From Nonomuraea angiospora (GTDB lineage: Bacteria > Actinomycetota > Actinomycetes > Streptosporangiales > Streptosporangiaceae), in the NCBI RefSeq assembly GCF_014873145.1, contig NZ_JADBEK010000001.1, forward strand, positions 7,688,001-7,752,000: a stretch of DNA of 64,000 nt. The letters run 5' to 3'. Shown piece after piece: positions 51,877 to 61,150 of this stretch. Below the pieces are notes generated by a model. It was not told the DNA's origin and made no database searches. It saw only the letters and a list, made by a program, of their open reading frames with translations. Positions within the stretch are counted from its first letter, which is position 1. The number at the start of each line of letters is the position of its first letter. The translations under genes were made by a program, and so were the position numbers.

Positions 51877-52765
51877 TACGCACTACGATCTGGAAATCCT
51901 GGCCGAGCTGGCCGAGGGTCTCCTAGACGTCGACACGGCGCGCCGGGTCCGCGAGCATCTCGCGGTCTGTGACCCATGCGGGGAGCTACTGGCAGACCTG
52001 GCGGCGGTTCGCGAGGTGCTCGCGGCGACCCCCACACCGGCCATGCCGATGGGCGTCGCACTGCGCATCGACAAGGCCCTGGCCGCCGAGGCGGAGTCCC
52101 GGCGGGGAGGCATCGGCCTCGTGGAGGCGCCCGACTGGGACGAGCTCATGCGGGACGCCCCGTGGGAACGACCGGTCGAGGTGGCCGCTGAGGCCGTCCC
52201 CGAGCCGGTGCGGCTGGGCGTCGTCTCCGACGACGGCACGATCGTCCCGGCCAGAGCCTCTCGCAGACGCCGATGGGCGATGCCCGCGATCGCGGCCGCG
52301 GCGGCGGTCGCCGTGGTGGGCACGGCGGTGGCCTCCACCGGCCTGCTCGCGAGCGGCGGAGGCCGGGGCGGCAGCATCGACGTGGTGGCCGACGGCGTGA
52401 CCAAGACCTCCGTGGTCCCCTCGACCCCGGCCAAGGTCCCCACGATGGCCAGGTCCTACGGACTGACCGACAGCGGCCACAACTACAGCGACCAGGACCT
52501 GCGACAGCCGCTCGAAGGCATGTTCGGCTTCCAGCGCATGGTGGGTGGCGGCTCCGACGACGACGGCAAGGTCGACAAGTGCGTGAAGCGGGTCTCGAGC
52601 CGCTCCAGGCTGCCGGCGTACCAGGTCGACCAGGGCCAGTACAACGGCCAGGAGGCGCTCATCGTGGCCTCGTGGAAGGACAAGGCCAGCCAGCGGCTGC
52701 GCATCGACATCGTCGACCCGTTCAACTGCAAAAACCTGCGTAAGCCCACACTGGGCCGCTGGTAA
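51866..52765 (+). CDS. membrane-bound ZAS-type anti-sigma factor for SigM
   Basis: 299 residues from GTG 51866. The N-terminal zinc anti-sigma motif is His31-x3-Cys35-x2-Cys38 (HLAVCDPC); one membrane helix (about 137-163) then leads to a 135-residue extracytoplasmic domain with two cysteines. Overlap with sigM gives coupled synthesis. Homologous in position to Rv3912. Confidence 0.9.
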   Translation: MTGDTHYDLEILAELAEGLLDVDTARRVREHLAVCDPCGELLADLAAVREVLAATPTPAMPMGVALRIDKALAAEAESRRGGIGLVEAPDWDELMRDAPWERPVEVAAEAVPEPVRLGVVSDDGTIVPARASRRRRWAMPAIAAAAAVAVVGTAVASTGLLASGGGRGGSIDVVADGVTKTSVVPSTPAKVPTMARSYGLTDSGHNYSDQDLRQPLEGMFGFQRMVGGGSDDDGKVDKCVKRVSSRSRLPAYQVDQGQYNGQEALIVASWKDKASQRLRIDIVDPFNCKNLRKPTLGRW

Positions 52766-52779
52766 AGGACATACGTGTC

Positions 52780-52806
52780 AGAGCCCGCCTCGGCGGGCTC
52801 TTTCGC
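52780..52806 (+). terminator. rho-independent terminator after the anti-sigma gene
   Basis: Stem AGAGCCCGCC / GGCGGGCTCT followed by TTCGCTTT, 15 bp past the stop. It separates the sigM unit from trxB. Confidence 0.88.
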
Positions 52807-52897
52807 TTTGTGCCAGCGTTGTGTGTAGGGCAGGGAATCAGGGCGGCCTAGGATCTGTTGACGCCGGTGCAACAGCAGACGAGGAAGGCGTGGAGCG

Positions 52898-53830
52898 TTG
52901 AGCGACGTTCGTAACGTGATCATTATTGGATCCGGCCCAGCTGGCTACACCGCGGCCGTCTACTCCGCGCGCGCCGAGCTCAAGCCGCTGGTCTTCGAGG
53001 GCTCCGTGACAGCCGGCGGCGCCCTCATGAACACCACCGACGTGGAGAACTTCCCGGGTTTCCCCGACGGCATCATGGGCCCCGACCTCATGGACAACCT
53101 GCGCAAGCAGGCCGAGCGGTTCGGCGCCGAGCTGGTCGCCGACGACGTGGTCGAGGTGGACCTGGAGGCGAACCCCAAGGTCGTCAAGACCCACACCGAC
53201 ACCTACTACGCCAAGTCGGTCATCCTGGCGATGGGCTCCGGCTACCGCGAGCTCGGCCTGGAGAACGAGAAGCGCCTGTCCGGGCATGGCGTGTCCTGGT
53301 GTGCGACGTGTGACGGCTTCTTCTTCCGCAACAAGGACATCGTGGTCGTCGGCGGCGGCGACACGGCGATGGAGGAGGCCACGTTCCTCACGAGGTTCGG
53401 CCGCATGGTGACGGTGGTGCACCGCCGCGACGAGCTGCGCGCCAGCAAGATCATGCAGGAGCGGGCGCTCGCCAACGACAAGATCCGTTTCGTCTGGGAC
53501 TCCGAGGTCGTCGACGTGCTCGGCGACACCCACGTCGAGGCCGTGCGGCTGCGTAACGTCAAGACCGGCGAGGAATGCGAGCTGGCCACCGACGCGTTGT
53601 TCATCGCGATCGGGCACGACCCGCGCACCGATCTGGTCAAGGGGCAGATCGACCTCGACGCGGACGGCTACATCAAGGTGGCCTCGCCGTCCACGGCGAC
53701 CAACATCGACGGTGTGTTCGCCGCGGGAGACGTTGTCGACCACACCTACCGTCAGGCCATCACCGCTGCCGGCACCGGCTGCTCGGCCTCGCTCGACTCC
53801 GAGCGCTGGCTGGCGAACAACGAGAAGTGA
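52898..53830 (+). CDS. trxB: thioredoxin reductase
   Basis: 310 residues; FAD- and NADPH-dependent reduction of thioredoxin. FAD site [13 protein letters not shown], redox pair Cys135-Ala-Thr-Cys138 (SWCATCDG), NADPH site [13 protein letters not shown] and C-terminal FAD motif [10 protein letters not shown]. The start is TTG, because the nearby GTG is quickly stopped. Confidence 0.97.
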   Translation: MSDVRNVIIIGSGPAGYTAAVYSARAELKPLVFEGSVTAGGALMNTTDVENFPGFPDGIMGPDLMDNLRKQAERFGAELVADDVVEVDLEANPKVVKTHTDTYYAKSVILAMGSGYRELGLENEKRLSGHGVSWCATCDGFFFRNKDIVVVGGGDTAMEEATFLTRFGRMVTVVHRRDELRASKIMQERALANDKIRFVWDSEVVDVLGDTHVEAVRLRNVKTGEECELATDALFIAIGHDPRTDLVKGQIDLDADGYIKVASPSTATNIDGVFAAGDVVDHTYRQAITAAGTGCSASLDSERWLANNEK

Positions 53831-53844
53831 GTAAGGAGCGCACC

Positions 53845-54159
53845 GTGAAGGCTGTCACCGACGCCTCTTTCGAAGCCGACGTCCTCAAGAGCGACAAGGC
53901 CGTGCTGGTCGATTTCTGGGCCGAGTGGTGCGGGCCGTGCCGTCAGGTGGCCCCCATCCTGGAGGAGATCGCCAAGGAGCACGGCGACAAGCTGGAGATC
54001 GTCAAGCTCAACATTGACGAGAACCCCGGCGTTCCGCGCCAGTACGGTGTGCTCCAGATCCCCACGATGAACGTCTACAAGAACGGCGAGGTCGTGAAGC
54101 AGATCATCGGCGCCAAGCCGAAGGCCATGCTGCTGCGCGAGCTCGACGGCATCATCTAG
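53845..54159 (+). CDS. trxA: thioredoxin
   Basis: 104 residues, active site WCGPC (Cys29, Cys32) after VLVDFWAE, and the cis-Pro in IPTMNVY. GTG at 53845 has GGAG seven bases upstream; an in-frame GTG at 53827 overlaps the trxB stop and is less likely. Cotranscribed with trxB. Confidence 0.96.
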   Translation: MKAVTDASFEADVLKSDKAVLVDFWAEWCGPCRQVAPILEEIAKEHGDKLEIVKLNIDENPGVPRQYGVLQIPTMNVYKNGEVVKQIIGAKPKAMLLRELDGII

Positions 54160-54184
54160 CCCGCCCTCCCGCGGCGCGCGCCCG

Positions 54185-54210
54185 GCCCCCCGCCTCTGGC
54201 GGGGGGCTTT
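54185..54210 (+). terminator. terminator of trxB-trxA
   Basis: Perfect 10-bp stem GCCCCCCGCC / GGCGGGGGGC, loop TCT, followed by TTT, 25 bp past the trxA stop. Confidence 0.9.
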
Positions 54211-54213
54211 CGC

Positions 54214-54278
54214 GTACGGCCCCGTGTCTTGTACGGCTCGGCGGCTCGTACGGCCCCCGGTGTAGCCGCTTGTACGGC
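54214..54278. repeat. four short GTACGGC repeats
   Basis: GTACGGC at 54214, 54231, 54248 and 54272 (steps 17, 17 and 24 bp), between the trxA terminator and the convergent GNAT gene. Purpose unknown. Confidence 0.5.
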
Positions 54279-54290
54279 CCTGTGCGGTCG

Positions 54291-54908
54291 TCAGACGGGA
54301 CGTAGCGCCCGTTCCGGACTCATGGAGCCCAGGAGCCGCTCCAAAGCCACCTCGACGTCCTCACGCCACGAGACGGCGGTCTTGAGCTCCAGCCGGAGCC
54401 GCGGAAAACGCAAATGCGGACGAACCGTCTTAAAACCAACAGAAAGGAAGTATTCCGCCGGAACTACGCAACTAGGCTCTTCCCACTTGAGGTCGCCAAA
54501 AGCTTCAATGGCTTTCACGCCGCGCCTGGTCAGGTCTTTGGCGACGCCCTGGATCAGCATCCGCCCCAGTCCGCCACCCGAGAACTCCGGAATGATGTGC
54601 GCGGTCATCAGCAGCACGGCGTCGGCGCTGACCGGCGAGGTGGGGAAGGCCACCGACCGGGGGCTGTAGAGCGGTGGGCTGTAGAGCGCGAACCCGGCAG
54701 GCACCCCGTCGACGTAGACGATTTTCCCGCAACTGCCCCACTCGAGCAGTGTGCCGGAGATCCAGGCCTCCTTCTCCAGCCCCGGATCCCCCGACCGGAC
54801 CGCCCGCTCCCCGCTCATGGGGTCAAGCTCCCAGAACACGCATCGCCTGCAGCGATGAGGCAGATCTTCGAGATTGTCCAGGGTTATGTTGACCAGCCGG
54901 CGCGACAA
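54291..54908 (-). CDS. GNAT-family N-acetyltransferase
   Basis: 205 residues. Acetyl-CoA region: LLMTAHIIPEFSGGGLGRMLIQGVAKDLTRRGVKAIEAFG (G-G-G-L-G-R in the P-loop position). It opens with LDNLEDLPHRCRRCVFWELDP, containing two Cys pairs. TTG start is the only plausible one. It lies between trxA and the parB region, as in streptomycetes. Substrate unknown. Confidence 0.85.
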   Translation of the reverse strand: MSRRLVNITLDNLEDLPHRCRRCVFWELDPMSGERAVRSGDPGLEKEAWISGTLLEWGSCGKIVYVDGVPAGFALYSPPLYSPRSVAFPTSPVSADAVLLMTAHIIPEFSGGGLGRMLIQGVAKDLTRRGVKAIEAFGDLKWEEPSCVVPAEYFLSVGFKTVRPHLRFPRLRLELKTAVSWREDVEVALERLLGSMSPERALRPV

Positions 54909-55084
54909 CTACGGCCCCCTGTCGTTGACCCGGAAAAGCGCGCGAAAACCGCGTCCACAGGTGGCATCGTAGCCCAGTGAAGATACCGCCAGCGGACACC
55001 ACGACGGTCGAGCCCGTCACGGGCGACATGTCCGGTTAGCGTAATCTGGTATTTCAGTCCGATATGACACCTAGGAGGTGGGCC

Positions 55085-56410
55085 GTGACAGGAGAGCTGG
55101 ATCACGGTCAGGCACCCGCGACCCAAGGGTCGCGCATCGACGCTTACGTCGATCGGTACGCCGCGCGAGCTACCGGGATGGTCGCCTCCGAGATCCGAGC
55201 TCTTTTCGCCGTCGCGTCGAGGCCCGAGGTGGTCTCGCTCGCGGGCGGCATGCCGTACGTCACGGCTCTTCCCCTCGACATGGTCGGCGAGCTGGTCTCC
55301 GACCTCGTCACCAAGCGCGGCCCCGTCGCGCTCCAGTACGGTTCCGGCCAGGGCGACCCGCACCTGCGTGAGCAGATCTGCGACGTCATGCGGCTGGAGG
55401 GGATCCACGCCGGGGCGGACGACGTGGTCGTCACCGTCGGTTCGCAACAGGCCCTCGACCTGATCACCCGGATCTTCATCGACCCGGGCGACGTGGTGCT
55501 CGCCGAGGGACCCTCGTACGTGGGGGCGCTGGGTACATTCGCCGCCTATCAGGCCAAGGTCGTCCACATCGCCATGGACGATCAGGGCATCGTGCCCGAA
55601 TCCCTCGCCCAGACCATCTACGCGCTGGAGACGGCCGGGGCGCCCATCAAGTTCCTCTACACGATCCCGACCTTCCACAATCCGGGCGGCGTCACCCTGA
55701 ACATCGCCCGGCGGCAGCAGGTGCTCGACATCTGCCAGCGGGCCGGGGTGCTGATCATCGAGGACAACCCGTACGGGCTGCTCGGCTTCGACGGGGAGCC
55801 CATGCGCGCCCTGCGGGCCGACAACCCCGACGGCGTGGTCTACCTGGGGTCGTTCTCCAAGACGCTCGCCCCCGGCTTCCGCGTCGGCTGGGCACTGGCC
55901 CCGCACGCCATCCGCGACAAACTCGTGCTGGCCATGGAGTCGGCCGTGCTGTCGCACTCCTCGTTCACCCAGCTCGCCGTGGGCCAATACCTCGCCACGC
56001 AGCCATGGCGGGAACAGATCAAAACGTTCAGGGAGCTCTACCGCGAGCGCCGCGACGCGCTCCTGGACGCGCTCGAAGCCCTGATGCCGCCCGAGGTCAC
56101 CTGGACCAGACCCGCGGGCGGCTTCTTCGTGTGGGCGACCCTTCCCGAGGGGCTCGACTCGAAGGCCATCCTGCCGCGGGCGGTGGCCGAGCGGGTGGCG
56201 TTCGTACCGGGGACCGGGTTCTTCTCGGACGGGAGCGGGGCGCGGCACATGCGGCTCTCGTACTGCTTCCCCGAGCCGGACCGGATCCGGGAGGGCGTGC
56301 GGCGGCTGGCCGGCGTGATCGATCAGGAGATGCAGCTGAGGGACACGTTCGGCACCAGCTCGGCCCGCGACCACCAGGGCGTCGACACCCCCGGCCCCGA
56401 CCTGGCCTGA
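55085..56410 (+). CDS. PLP-dependent aminotransferase (class I/II, LysN/MocR-type)
   Basis: 441 residues with GTG behind a strong GGAGG. Fold-type I motifs: SLAGGMPYVTALP, QYGSGQGDPHLREQI, VGSQQALDLI, TIPTFHNPGGVTLN, IEDNPYGLL and the PLP lysine in GSFSKTLAPGFRVGW. It lacks the GntR domain of true MocR regulators. Similar to 2-aminoadipate or multi-substrate aminotransferases; the substrate is not certain. Confidence 0.9.
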   Translation: MTGELDHGQAPATQGSRIDAYVDRYAARATGMVASEIRALFAVASRPEVVSLAGGMPYVTALPLDMVGELVSDLVTKRGPVALQYGSGQGDPHLREQICDVMRLEGIHAGADDVVVTVGSQQALDLITRIFIDPGDVVLAEGPSYVGALGTFAAYQAKVVHIAMDDQGIVPESLAQTIYALETAGAPIKFLYTIPTFHNPGGVTLNIARRQQVLDICQRAGVLIIEDNPYGLLGFDGEPMRALRADNPDGVVYLGSFSKTLAPGFRVGWALAPHAIRDKLVLAMESAVLSHSSFTQLAVGQYLATQPWREQIKTFRELYRERRDALLDALEALMPPEVTWTRPAGGFFVWATLPEGLDSKAILPRAVAERVAFVPGTGFFSDGSGARHMRLSYCFPEPDRIREGVRRLAGVIDQEMQLRDTFGTSSARDHQGVDTPGPDLA

Positions 56411-56454
56411 CCACCGTCCTCAAGTGGGGCCGGCACCACCCGCCGGCCCCACCA

Positions 56455-56676
56455 CCCCACCCGATCCCCCTCTCCGGATCGGCCTTCCTTGCCCCACCGA
56501 GCCCGCCCTTCGGATCGGCCCTCCCCTACCCCACCGAGCGCGCTCGCCGGACTCGCCCTCTCTTACCCCAGCGAGCCCGCCCTTCGGATCGGCCTTCCCT
56601 GCCCCACCCAGCCCGCCCTTCGGATCGGCCTCTCCCCTGCCCCACCGAGCGCGCTCGCCGGACTCACCTTTCCCCG
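56455..56676. repeat. six 36-38-bp tandem repeats in an AAB-AAB higher-order array
   Basis: Units start at 56455, 56492, 56529, 56566, 56602 and 56640, each opening CCCCACC or CCCCAGC. Units 1, 2, 4 and 5 carry CGGATCGGCC (type A); units 3 and 6 carry GAGCGCGCTCGCCGGACTC (type B). The array is thus two 111-bp copies of A-A-B. It is non-coding, C-rich on the plus strand, and starts 45 bp after the aminotransferase stop. Confidence 0.88.
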
Positions 56677-57237
56677 CCTATCCATCCCCCTCGGCCCGCC
56701 CGCTCGCCCCCAGGCCCAGACGCCCCCTGCCGCACCCTCCGCACTCTCCGGGCGCAGCTCCCTTCGACCCACGAGCGCCGCGACAGACCCACCGACGCCC
56801 TTTGGCGGTTCACCTTCACTCTCCCCGGCCCGGGCCCCGCGTCGCCATCAGCGTCATCTCACGCCCACCCGCGAACCACAACCTCAGCCTGGCCTCCCAG
56901 ACCCACCCCAGCCTGCCCCTCCCACAGCCCATCCCCGCCTGCCTCCCAGAACCCGCCAGCGACCTGCCCCATAAGCAGCGCCCCAGATGCCGCCGTTTCC
57001 CCTGCACTTCCTTCAGGCACCGCCACCACCCCCGTTCCCTAAGCACCTGAAACCGATCGCCAGCCTCGGGCCCTCCTCAGGCCCTCTCCCCTTCCGGCGC
57101 CGGAGGAGCAGGCATCAGCCGAGCGTCGCAAAAGACCAGGCATCGGTCAGGCGCGCCAGGCACTGGTGGCGTGCCAGCCCTCGGCAGCTTGGCGGTACGG
57201 TTGGACAGCGGCGCGTGCGATCAGCGGAGGAGATGTG
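56677..57237. other. C-rich low-complexity intergenic DNA
   Basis: No supported gene. Open frames here are Pro/Arg/Ser-rich artefacts of C-rich, A/T-poor composition. The last 30 bp contain the ribosome-binding site of the next gene. Confidence 0.6.
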
Positions 57238-58194
57238 ATGAGCGATCTGGGCCACGTGCTCGTGCTGGCCGGAGGTCTCTCCTATGAGCGAGAGGTGTCC
57301 CTGCGCTCCGGTCGCCGAGTCAGCGAGGTGCTGCGTGCGGCGGGCATCGACGTGGAGGCCCGCGACACCGACGCGTCCCTCGTGCCCTCCATCCTCGCGG
57401 ACCCGCCGGACGCGGTCTTCGTGACCCTCCATGGCGGCGCGGGCGAGGACGGCGCGATCCGTTCTGTCCTCGAGCTTCTCAACGTCCCGTACGTGGGCGC
57501 CGACCCCGACGCGTGCCGAGTGGCCTTCGACAAGCCCACGGCCAAGGCCGTCGTGCGCTCGGTCGGTCTGCAGACGCCGCAGTCCGTCACGCTGCCGAAG
57601 GAGACGTTCCACGACCTCGGCGCCACGGTGGTGCTGGGGCGCATCATCGAGCGCCTCGGCCTGCCTCTCTTCGTCAAGCCCGCCCGAGGCGGCTCGGCGC
57701 TGGGCGCCTCGATCGTCCGCACGGCGGAGGAACTCCCCGCCGCCATGGTCGGCTGCTTCGCGTATGGCGACACGGCGCTGATCGAGCGGTACGTGGAGGG
57801 CGTGGAGGTGGCGGTCTCCGTCGTGGACCTCGGCAACGGCCCGGAGGCTCTGCCGGCAGTGGAGATCGTCCCGGACGAGGGCGTCTACGACTATGCGGCG
57901 CGCTACACGGCCGGACACACCGAGTTCTTCGCCCCTGCCCGTCTCTCCGCCCAGGCGGCCGCGGCGTGCGCCGAGACGGCGGTGACCGCCCACACGGCCC
58001 TCGGCCTCCGCGACATCTCCCGTACGGACCTGATCGTCGACGCCGACGGCATCCCGCACTTCCTGGAGGTCAACGTGGCCCCAGGAATGACGGAGACCTC
58101 GCTGCTCCCGATGGCCGCCGAAGCCGCGGGCCAAGACCTGGGCGACCTCTGCCGCACCCTCCTCCAAAACGCCGCCACCCGCGCCCACACCTGA
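57238..58194 (+). CDS. D-alanine-D-alanine ligase family protein
   Basis: 318 residues, ATP-grasp ligase, GGAGGAG before the ATG. N-terminal LVLAGGLSYEREVSLRSGRRV and VFVTLHGGAGEDGAIRSVLELLNVPYVG, ATP loop FVKPARGGSALGASIV, metal-site end FLEVNVAPGMTETSLLP. It is shorter than typical Ddl (about 350). It may be a second Ddl or a related peptide ligase. Confidence 0.85.
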   Translation: MSDLGHVLVLAGGLSYEREVSLRSGRRVSEVLRAAGIDVEARDTDASLVPSILADPPDAVFVTLHGGAGEDGAIRSVLELLNVPYVGADPDACRVAFDKPTAKAVVRSVGLQTPQSVTLPKETFHDLGATVVLGRIIERLGLPLFVKPARGGSALGASIVRTAEELPAAMVGCFAYGDTALIERYVEGVEVAVSVVDLGNGPEALPAVEIVPDEGVYDYAARYTAGHTEFFAPARLSAQAAAACAETAVTAHTALGLRDISRTDLIVDADGIPHFLEVNVAPGMTETSLLPMAAEAAGQDLGDLCRTLLQNAATRAHT

Positions 58195-58336
58195 CCTACC
58201 ACTCCTGCCGCCTCCTCCACAGCCGACTCGTCAACGCGCGCCTGCCCGGACTCCCAGGCGCGCCCTCCCACCCGCGCCTGCACGCCACAGGCCACCCGCT
58301 CCCATCCACCACGAGCGCGGTCAACTCGGAAATCCA

Positions 58337-58605
58337 CTCAAGCCTGCGCGGCCAGCGGCACGGCCCTCCCGAAAGCCGACGTCGAAGACCAGCTCAGAAG
58401 CAAACGCCCAACAGCAAGCCAACTCGAGCCGACGCGCGCCCAGCAGCACAGCCCTCTCGAATGCCGACGTCGAACACCGGCTCAGAAGCAAACGCCAACA
58501 GCAAGCCAACTCGAGCCGACGCGCGCCCAGCAGCACAGCCCTCTCGAATGCCGACGTCGAGAACCGGCTCAGAAGCGAACGCCTAACGGCAAGCCACTTC
58601 GAGGC
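58337..58605. repeat. 87-88-bp tandem repeat, about three copies
   Basis: The landmark GCCGACGTCGA occurs at 58375, 58463 and 58550. The unit starting at 58463 and its neighbours are nearly identical over most of their length; a partial copy precedes the first landmark and the last copy decays by 58605. The plus strand is T-poor, which keeps a minus-strand frame open by chance. Confidence 0.85.
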
Positions 58606-58993
58606 CGAGCAGCCATCAGCGCGACCGCCCCGAAAGCGAACGGCCGTCACCGCCGCCGAGTCGCCAACAAGCGACCCGCTGCCCGGACTCAAGCACTCCG
58701 CCAGCACGCCGTCCCACAGCGAACGGTCAGCACCACAGCCGACCCACAGGTGGACGTCCGACAGCACGGCCAACCCGGACACGGGCAACCACCACAGCCG
58801 TCCCCAGCGCGAACGGCCGGCACCGTAGCTGACGCAAAAGCAGACGTCCGGCGGCAAGCCAACGCGGACGCGAGCAACCGCCACCACGACCATCTCCGGA
58901 AGACGAATGACTAACACCACAGCCGATGCAAGGACGGACTTTCGAGAGCACGACCAGCCAACCCAGAGACGAGCAACCGCCAGCACGTCCGCC
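58606..58993. other. T-poor low-complexity intergenic DNA
   Basis: Part of a 1.4-kb gene-free stretch (58195-59605). The plus strand is rich in C, A and G with very little T. No gene with a ribosome-binding site is seen on either strand. Confidence 0.55.
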
Positions 58994-59150
58994 CGGAACA
59001 CGACCACCCCGGAACACGACCACCCTGGAACACGACCCCTGGAACACGACCCCCGGGACACGACCCCCGGGACACGACCCCCGGGACACGACCCCCGGGA
59101 CACGACCCCCGGAAGACGACCGCCCCAGAAGACGACCGCCCTAGAAGACG
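58994..59150. repeat. 14-bp minisatellite GGGACACGACCCCC, about 10 units
   Basis: Four exact copies of the 14-mer in the centre (about 59055-59110), flanked by 14-17-bp variants with GGAACACGAC or GAAGACGACC. Copy junctions form CCCGGG. Non-coding. Confidence 0.88.
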
Positions 59151-59605
59151 AGCGACCAGCACCACGGTCGACTCAGAGGTGAGCACCCGAGAGCACCGTG
59201 GGTTCGGTGGGCCGGCCAGGTTCCGACAGGGTTGCCGAATCCCTGAGACAGCACGTGGCTCAGATCGGTTTCCTCCTGACAGAGTCCGCGGCGGCGGCGG
59301 CGCTCGCTTGCCGGAGTGGAGCACCACGCACACATGGGCGATGCGACCCACCCTCCCGGCCGCCCGGCGCTTCTCCACCCCATCCCCACCTTTCCACGCT
59401 GAGCCACTCATGCGGAGGAAGAGCGCACGCGTACGCGCCAGCGCCTGCTGCATCGAGTTCGGCGCACACCTCTCAACCATCATCACCGCCCCATCCACAG
59501 AACACGCGGAAGGGCGACCCCACCGGATCCGCAGCCCACGGGGCTGGGTGGATCGATGGACGCCCGAGCACCGGCCTGCCGAGGGCAGATAAGTAGCCTT
59601 ACCGT
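59151..59605. other. intergenic DNA upstream of threonine aldolase
   Basis: 455 bp with no supported gene. The region just before 59606 should hold the promoter of the aldolase gene; no clear motif is seen. Confidence 0.45.
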
Positions 59606-60652
59606 GTGCTGATCGATTCGATGTACCCCAAGAGCTTCGCCAGCGACAACCACGCCGGCGTTCACCCGACCATTCTCGAAGCCATCGCCTCAGCCAACCA
59701 CGGAGACGCGCCCGCCTACGGCGACGACAGCTGGACCTCCGCCTTCGCGGACAAGGCCAAGGAAGTGTTCGGCGCGAGCGCCGAGGGCTTCGCGGTGCTC
59801 AACGGCGCGGGCGCCAACATGGTCGGGCTGGCCCTCATGCTCGGCCGCTACGACGCGATCCTCTGCGCCGACAGCGCCCACATCGCCACACACGAAGCAG
59901 GAGCCTCGGAACGCCTGCTCGGCGTCAAGCTGATGACGATCCCCACCGAGGACGGCAAGCTCCGCCCGGAAGACATCAAGTCCCGCCTGGGCGGGATCGG
60001 CAACCCCCACGAGTCCCAACCCACGGTGGTCTCCATTTCCCAAGTCACGGAGCTCGGCACCTGCTACTCCCCCGCCGAGATCGCCGCCGTGGCGGAGGCG
60101 GCACACGAGTCAGGTCTACGACTCCACATGGACGGCGCCAGACTCGCCAACGCCGCCGCCTTCCTCGACTGCGATCTGAAGGCCATCACGACTGATGCCG
60201 GGGTGGACGTCTTCAGCTTCGGCGGCACCAAGAACGGCGCCCTGGCGGCCGAGGCGGTCGTCGTCCTCGACTCCTCACTCGCGCCCGCTGTCCCGTTCCT
60301 CCGCCGCCAGTCGCTGCAACTCGCCTCGAAGATGCGCTTCATCTCGGCTCAGCTTTCGGCGCTTCTGACGGATGACCTATGGCGCGAGAACGCCTCTCAA
60401 GCCAACAAGATGGCGGCCCGGCTGGCGGACGGACTGACCGACGTGCCCGGCGTTTCCTTGGCGTTCCCGATCCAGTCCAACGCCGTCTTCGCCGTCCTCC
60501 CACCCGCCGTCGCGGAGATTCTCGGAGGACGCTACCTGTTCCACCACTGGGACGAGCAAGCCGGCATCGTCCGCTGGATGACCGCCTTCGACACGACGCC
60601 GGAGAACGTGGACGACTTCCTCGACGACATCCGCAAGGCCGCCGCCGCGTAG
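59606..60652 (+). CDS. low-specificity L-threonine aldolase family protein
   Basis: 348 residues, PLP fold type I: SDNHAGVHPTILEAIASANHGDAPAYGDDSWT, LNGAGANMVGL, HEAGA, LHMDGARLANAA and the PLP lysine in FSFGGTKNGA. Cleaves threonine-type beta-hydroxy amino acids to glycine and an aldehyde. GTG start at 59606; ATG at 59621 is possible. Last gene before the parS cluster. Confidence 0.93.
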   Translation: MLIDSMYPKSFASDNHAGVHPTILEAIASANHGDAPAYGDDSWTSAFADKAKEVFGASAEGFAVLNGAGANMVGLALMLGRYDAILCADSAHIATHEAGASERLLGVKLMTIPTEDGKLRPEDIKSRLGGIGNPHESQPTVVSISQVTELGTCYSPAEIAAVAEAAHESGLRLHMDGARLANAAAFLDCDLKAITTDAGVDVFSFGGTKNGALAAEAVVVLDSSLAPAVPFLRRQSLQLASKMRFISAQLSALLTDDLWRENASQANKMAARLADGLTDVPGVSLAFPIQSNAVFAVLPPAVAEILGGRYLFHHWDEQAGIVRWMTAFDTTPENVDDFLDDIRKAAAA

Positions 60653-60672
60653 TCGCGAACCACGCTGACCCC

Positions 60673-60688
60673 TGTTTCACGTGAAACA
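60673..60688. other. parS: parS site 1
   Basis: TGTTTCACGTGAAACA, perfect 16-bp parS palindrome. Binding site of ParB. Confidence 0.97.
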
Positions 60689-60720
60689 CGCCACCGTCTC
60701 AACAGCGCGACCCAGCTCCA

Positions 60721-60736
60721 TGTTTCACGTGAAACG
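60721..60736. other. parS: parS site 2
   Basis: TGTTTCACGTGAAACG: perfect 14-bp core, outermost base pair changed. Confidence 0.95.
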
Positions 60737-60817
60737 CTCCCCCAAGGGCCCGCTCGATCTCAAGAGTTGTTCCATAAGCCGACCCGCCGACCCGAGCTCC
60801 CAGCCACCCAAGCTCCT

Positions 60818-60833
60818 CGTTTCACGTGAAACA
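60818..60833. other. parS: parS site 3
   Basis: CGTTTCACGTGAAACA: perfect 14-bp core at 60819-60832. Confidence 0.95.
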
Positions 60834-60861
60834 TCGGCCCCCTCGAAGCAGGGCATGGCGT

Positions 60862-60877
60862 CGATTTCACTGAAACA
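60862..60877. other. degenerate parS-like site
   Basis: CGATTTCACTGAAACA: resembles parS with the central G deleted and one left-arm substitution. Probably a decayed site that binds ParB poorly. Confidence 0.6.
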
Positions 60878-60902
60878 GCAGCCCCGACGAACTAGCCGCG
60901 GC

Positions 60903-60918
60903 CGTTTCACGTGAAACA
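60903..60918. other. parS: parS site 4
   Basis: CGTTTCACGTGAAACA: perfect 14-bp core at 60904-60917. Confidence 0.95.
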
Positions 60919-61016
60919 GCGGATTCAACCGGGCGCCTCAACCTTTCGTCGGTCGGCACCGCCGCAGCAGCCGCGCGAGAGGATGACAGCGACAGGGGCG
61001 ACGGGCTGGCAGTGAC

Positions 61017-61032
61017 GGTTTCACGTGAAACA
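61017..61032. other. parS: parS site 5
   Basis: GGTTTCACGTGAAACA: perfect 14-bp core at 61018-61031. Confidence 0.95.
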
Positions 61033-61131
61033 GCGAATCCGGACCGGGCGTGTAGTCATTCGCCCGGTGTCACCGCTCCGGCGTCCGCGCGCACGGATAG
61101 CAGTGGCTGGGAGCGATGAACCGGCGGTGAC

Positions 61132-61147
61132 GGTTTCACGTGAAACA
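61132..61147. other. parS: parS site 6
   Basis: GGTTTCACGTGAAACA: perfect 14-bp core at 61133-61146, only 4 bp beyond the parB stop codon. Confidence 0.95.
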
Positions 61148-61150
61148 GCG

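Noticed and set aside
56424..57050. 208-codon Pro/Ser/Arg-rich frame downstream of the aminotransferase
   Set aside because: A by-product of C-rich minisatellite DNA. No start signal and no family resemblance.
58321..59103. 260-codon minus-strand open frame over the 87-bp and 14-bp arrays
   Set aside because: The minus strand is A-poor here, so stop codons are rare. The translation is Cys/Trp/Arg/Gly-rich without a ribosome-binding site or known domain.
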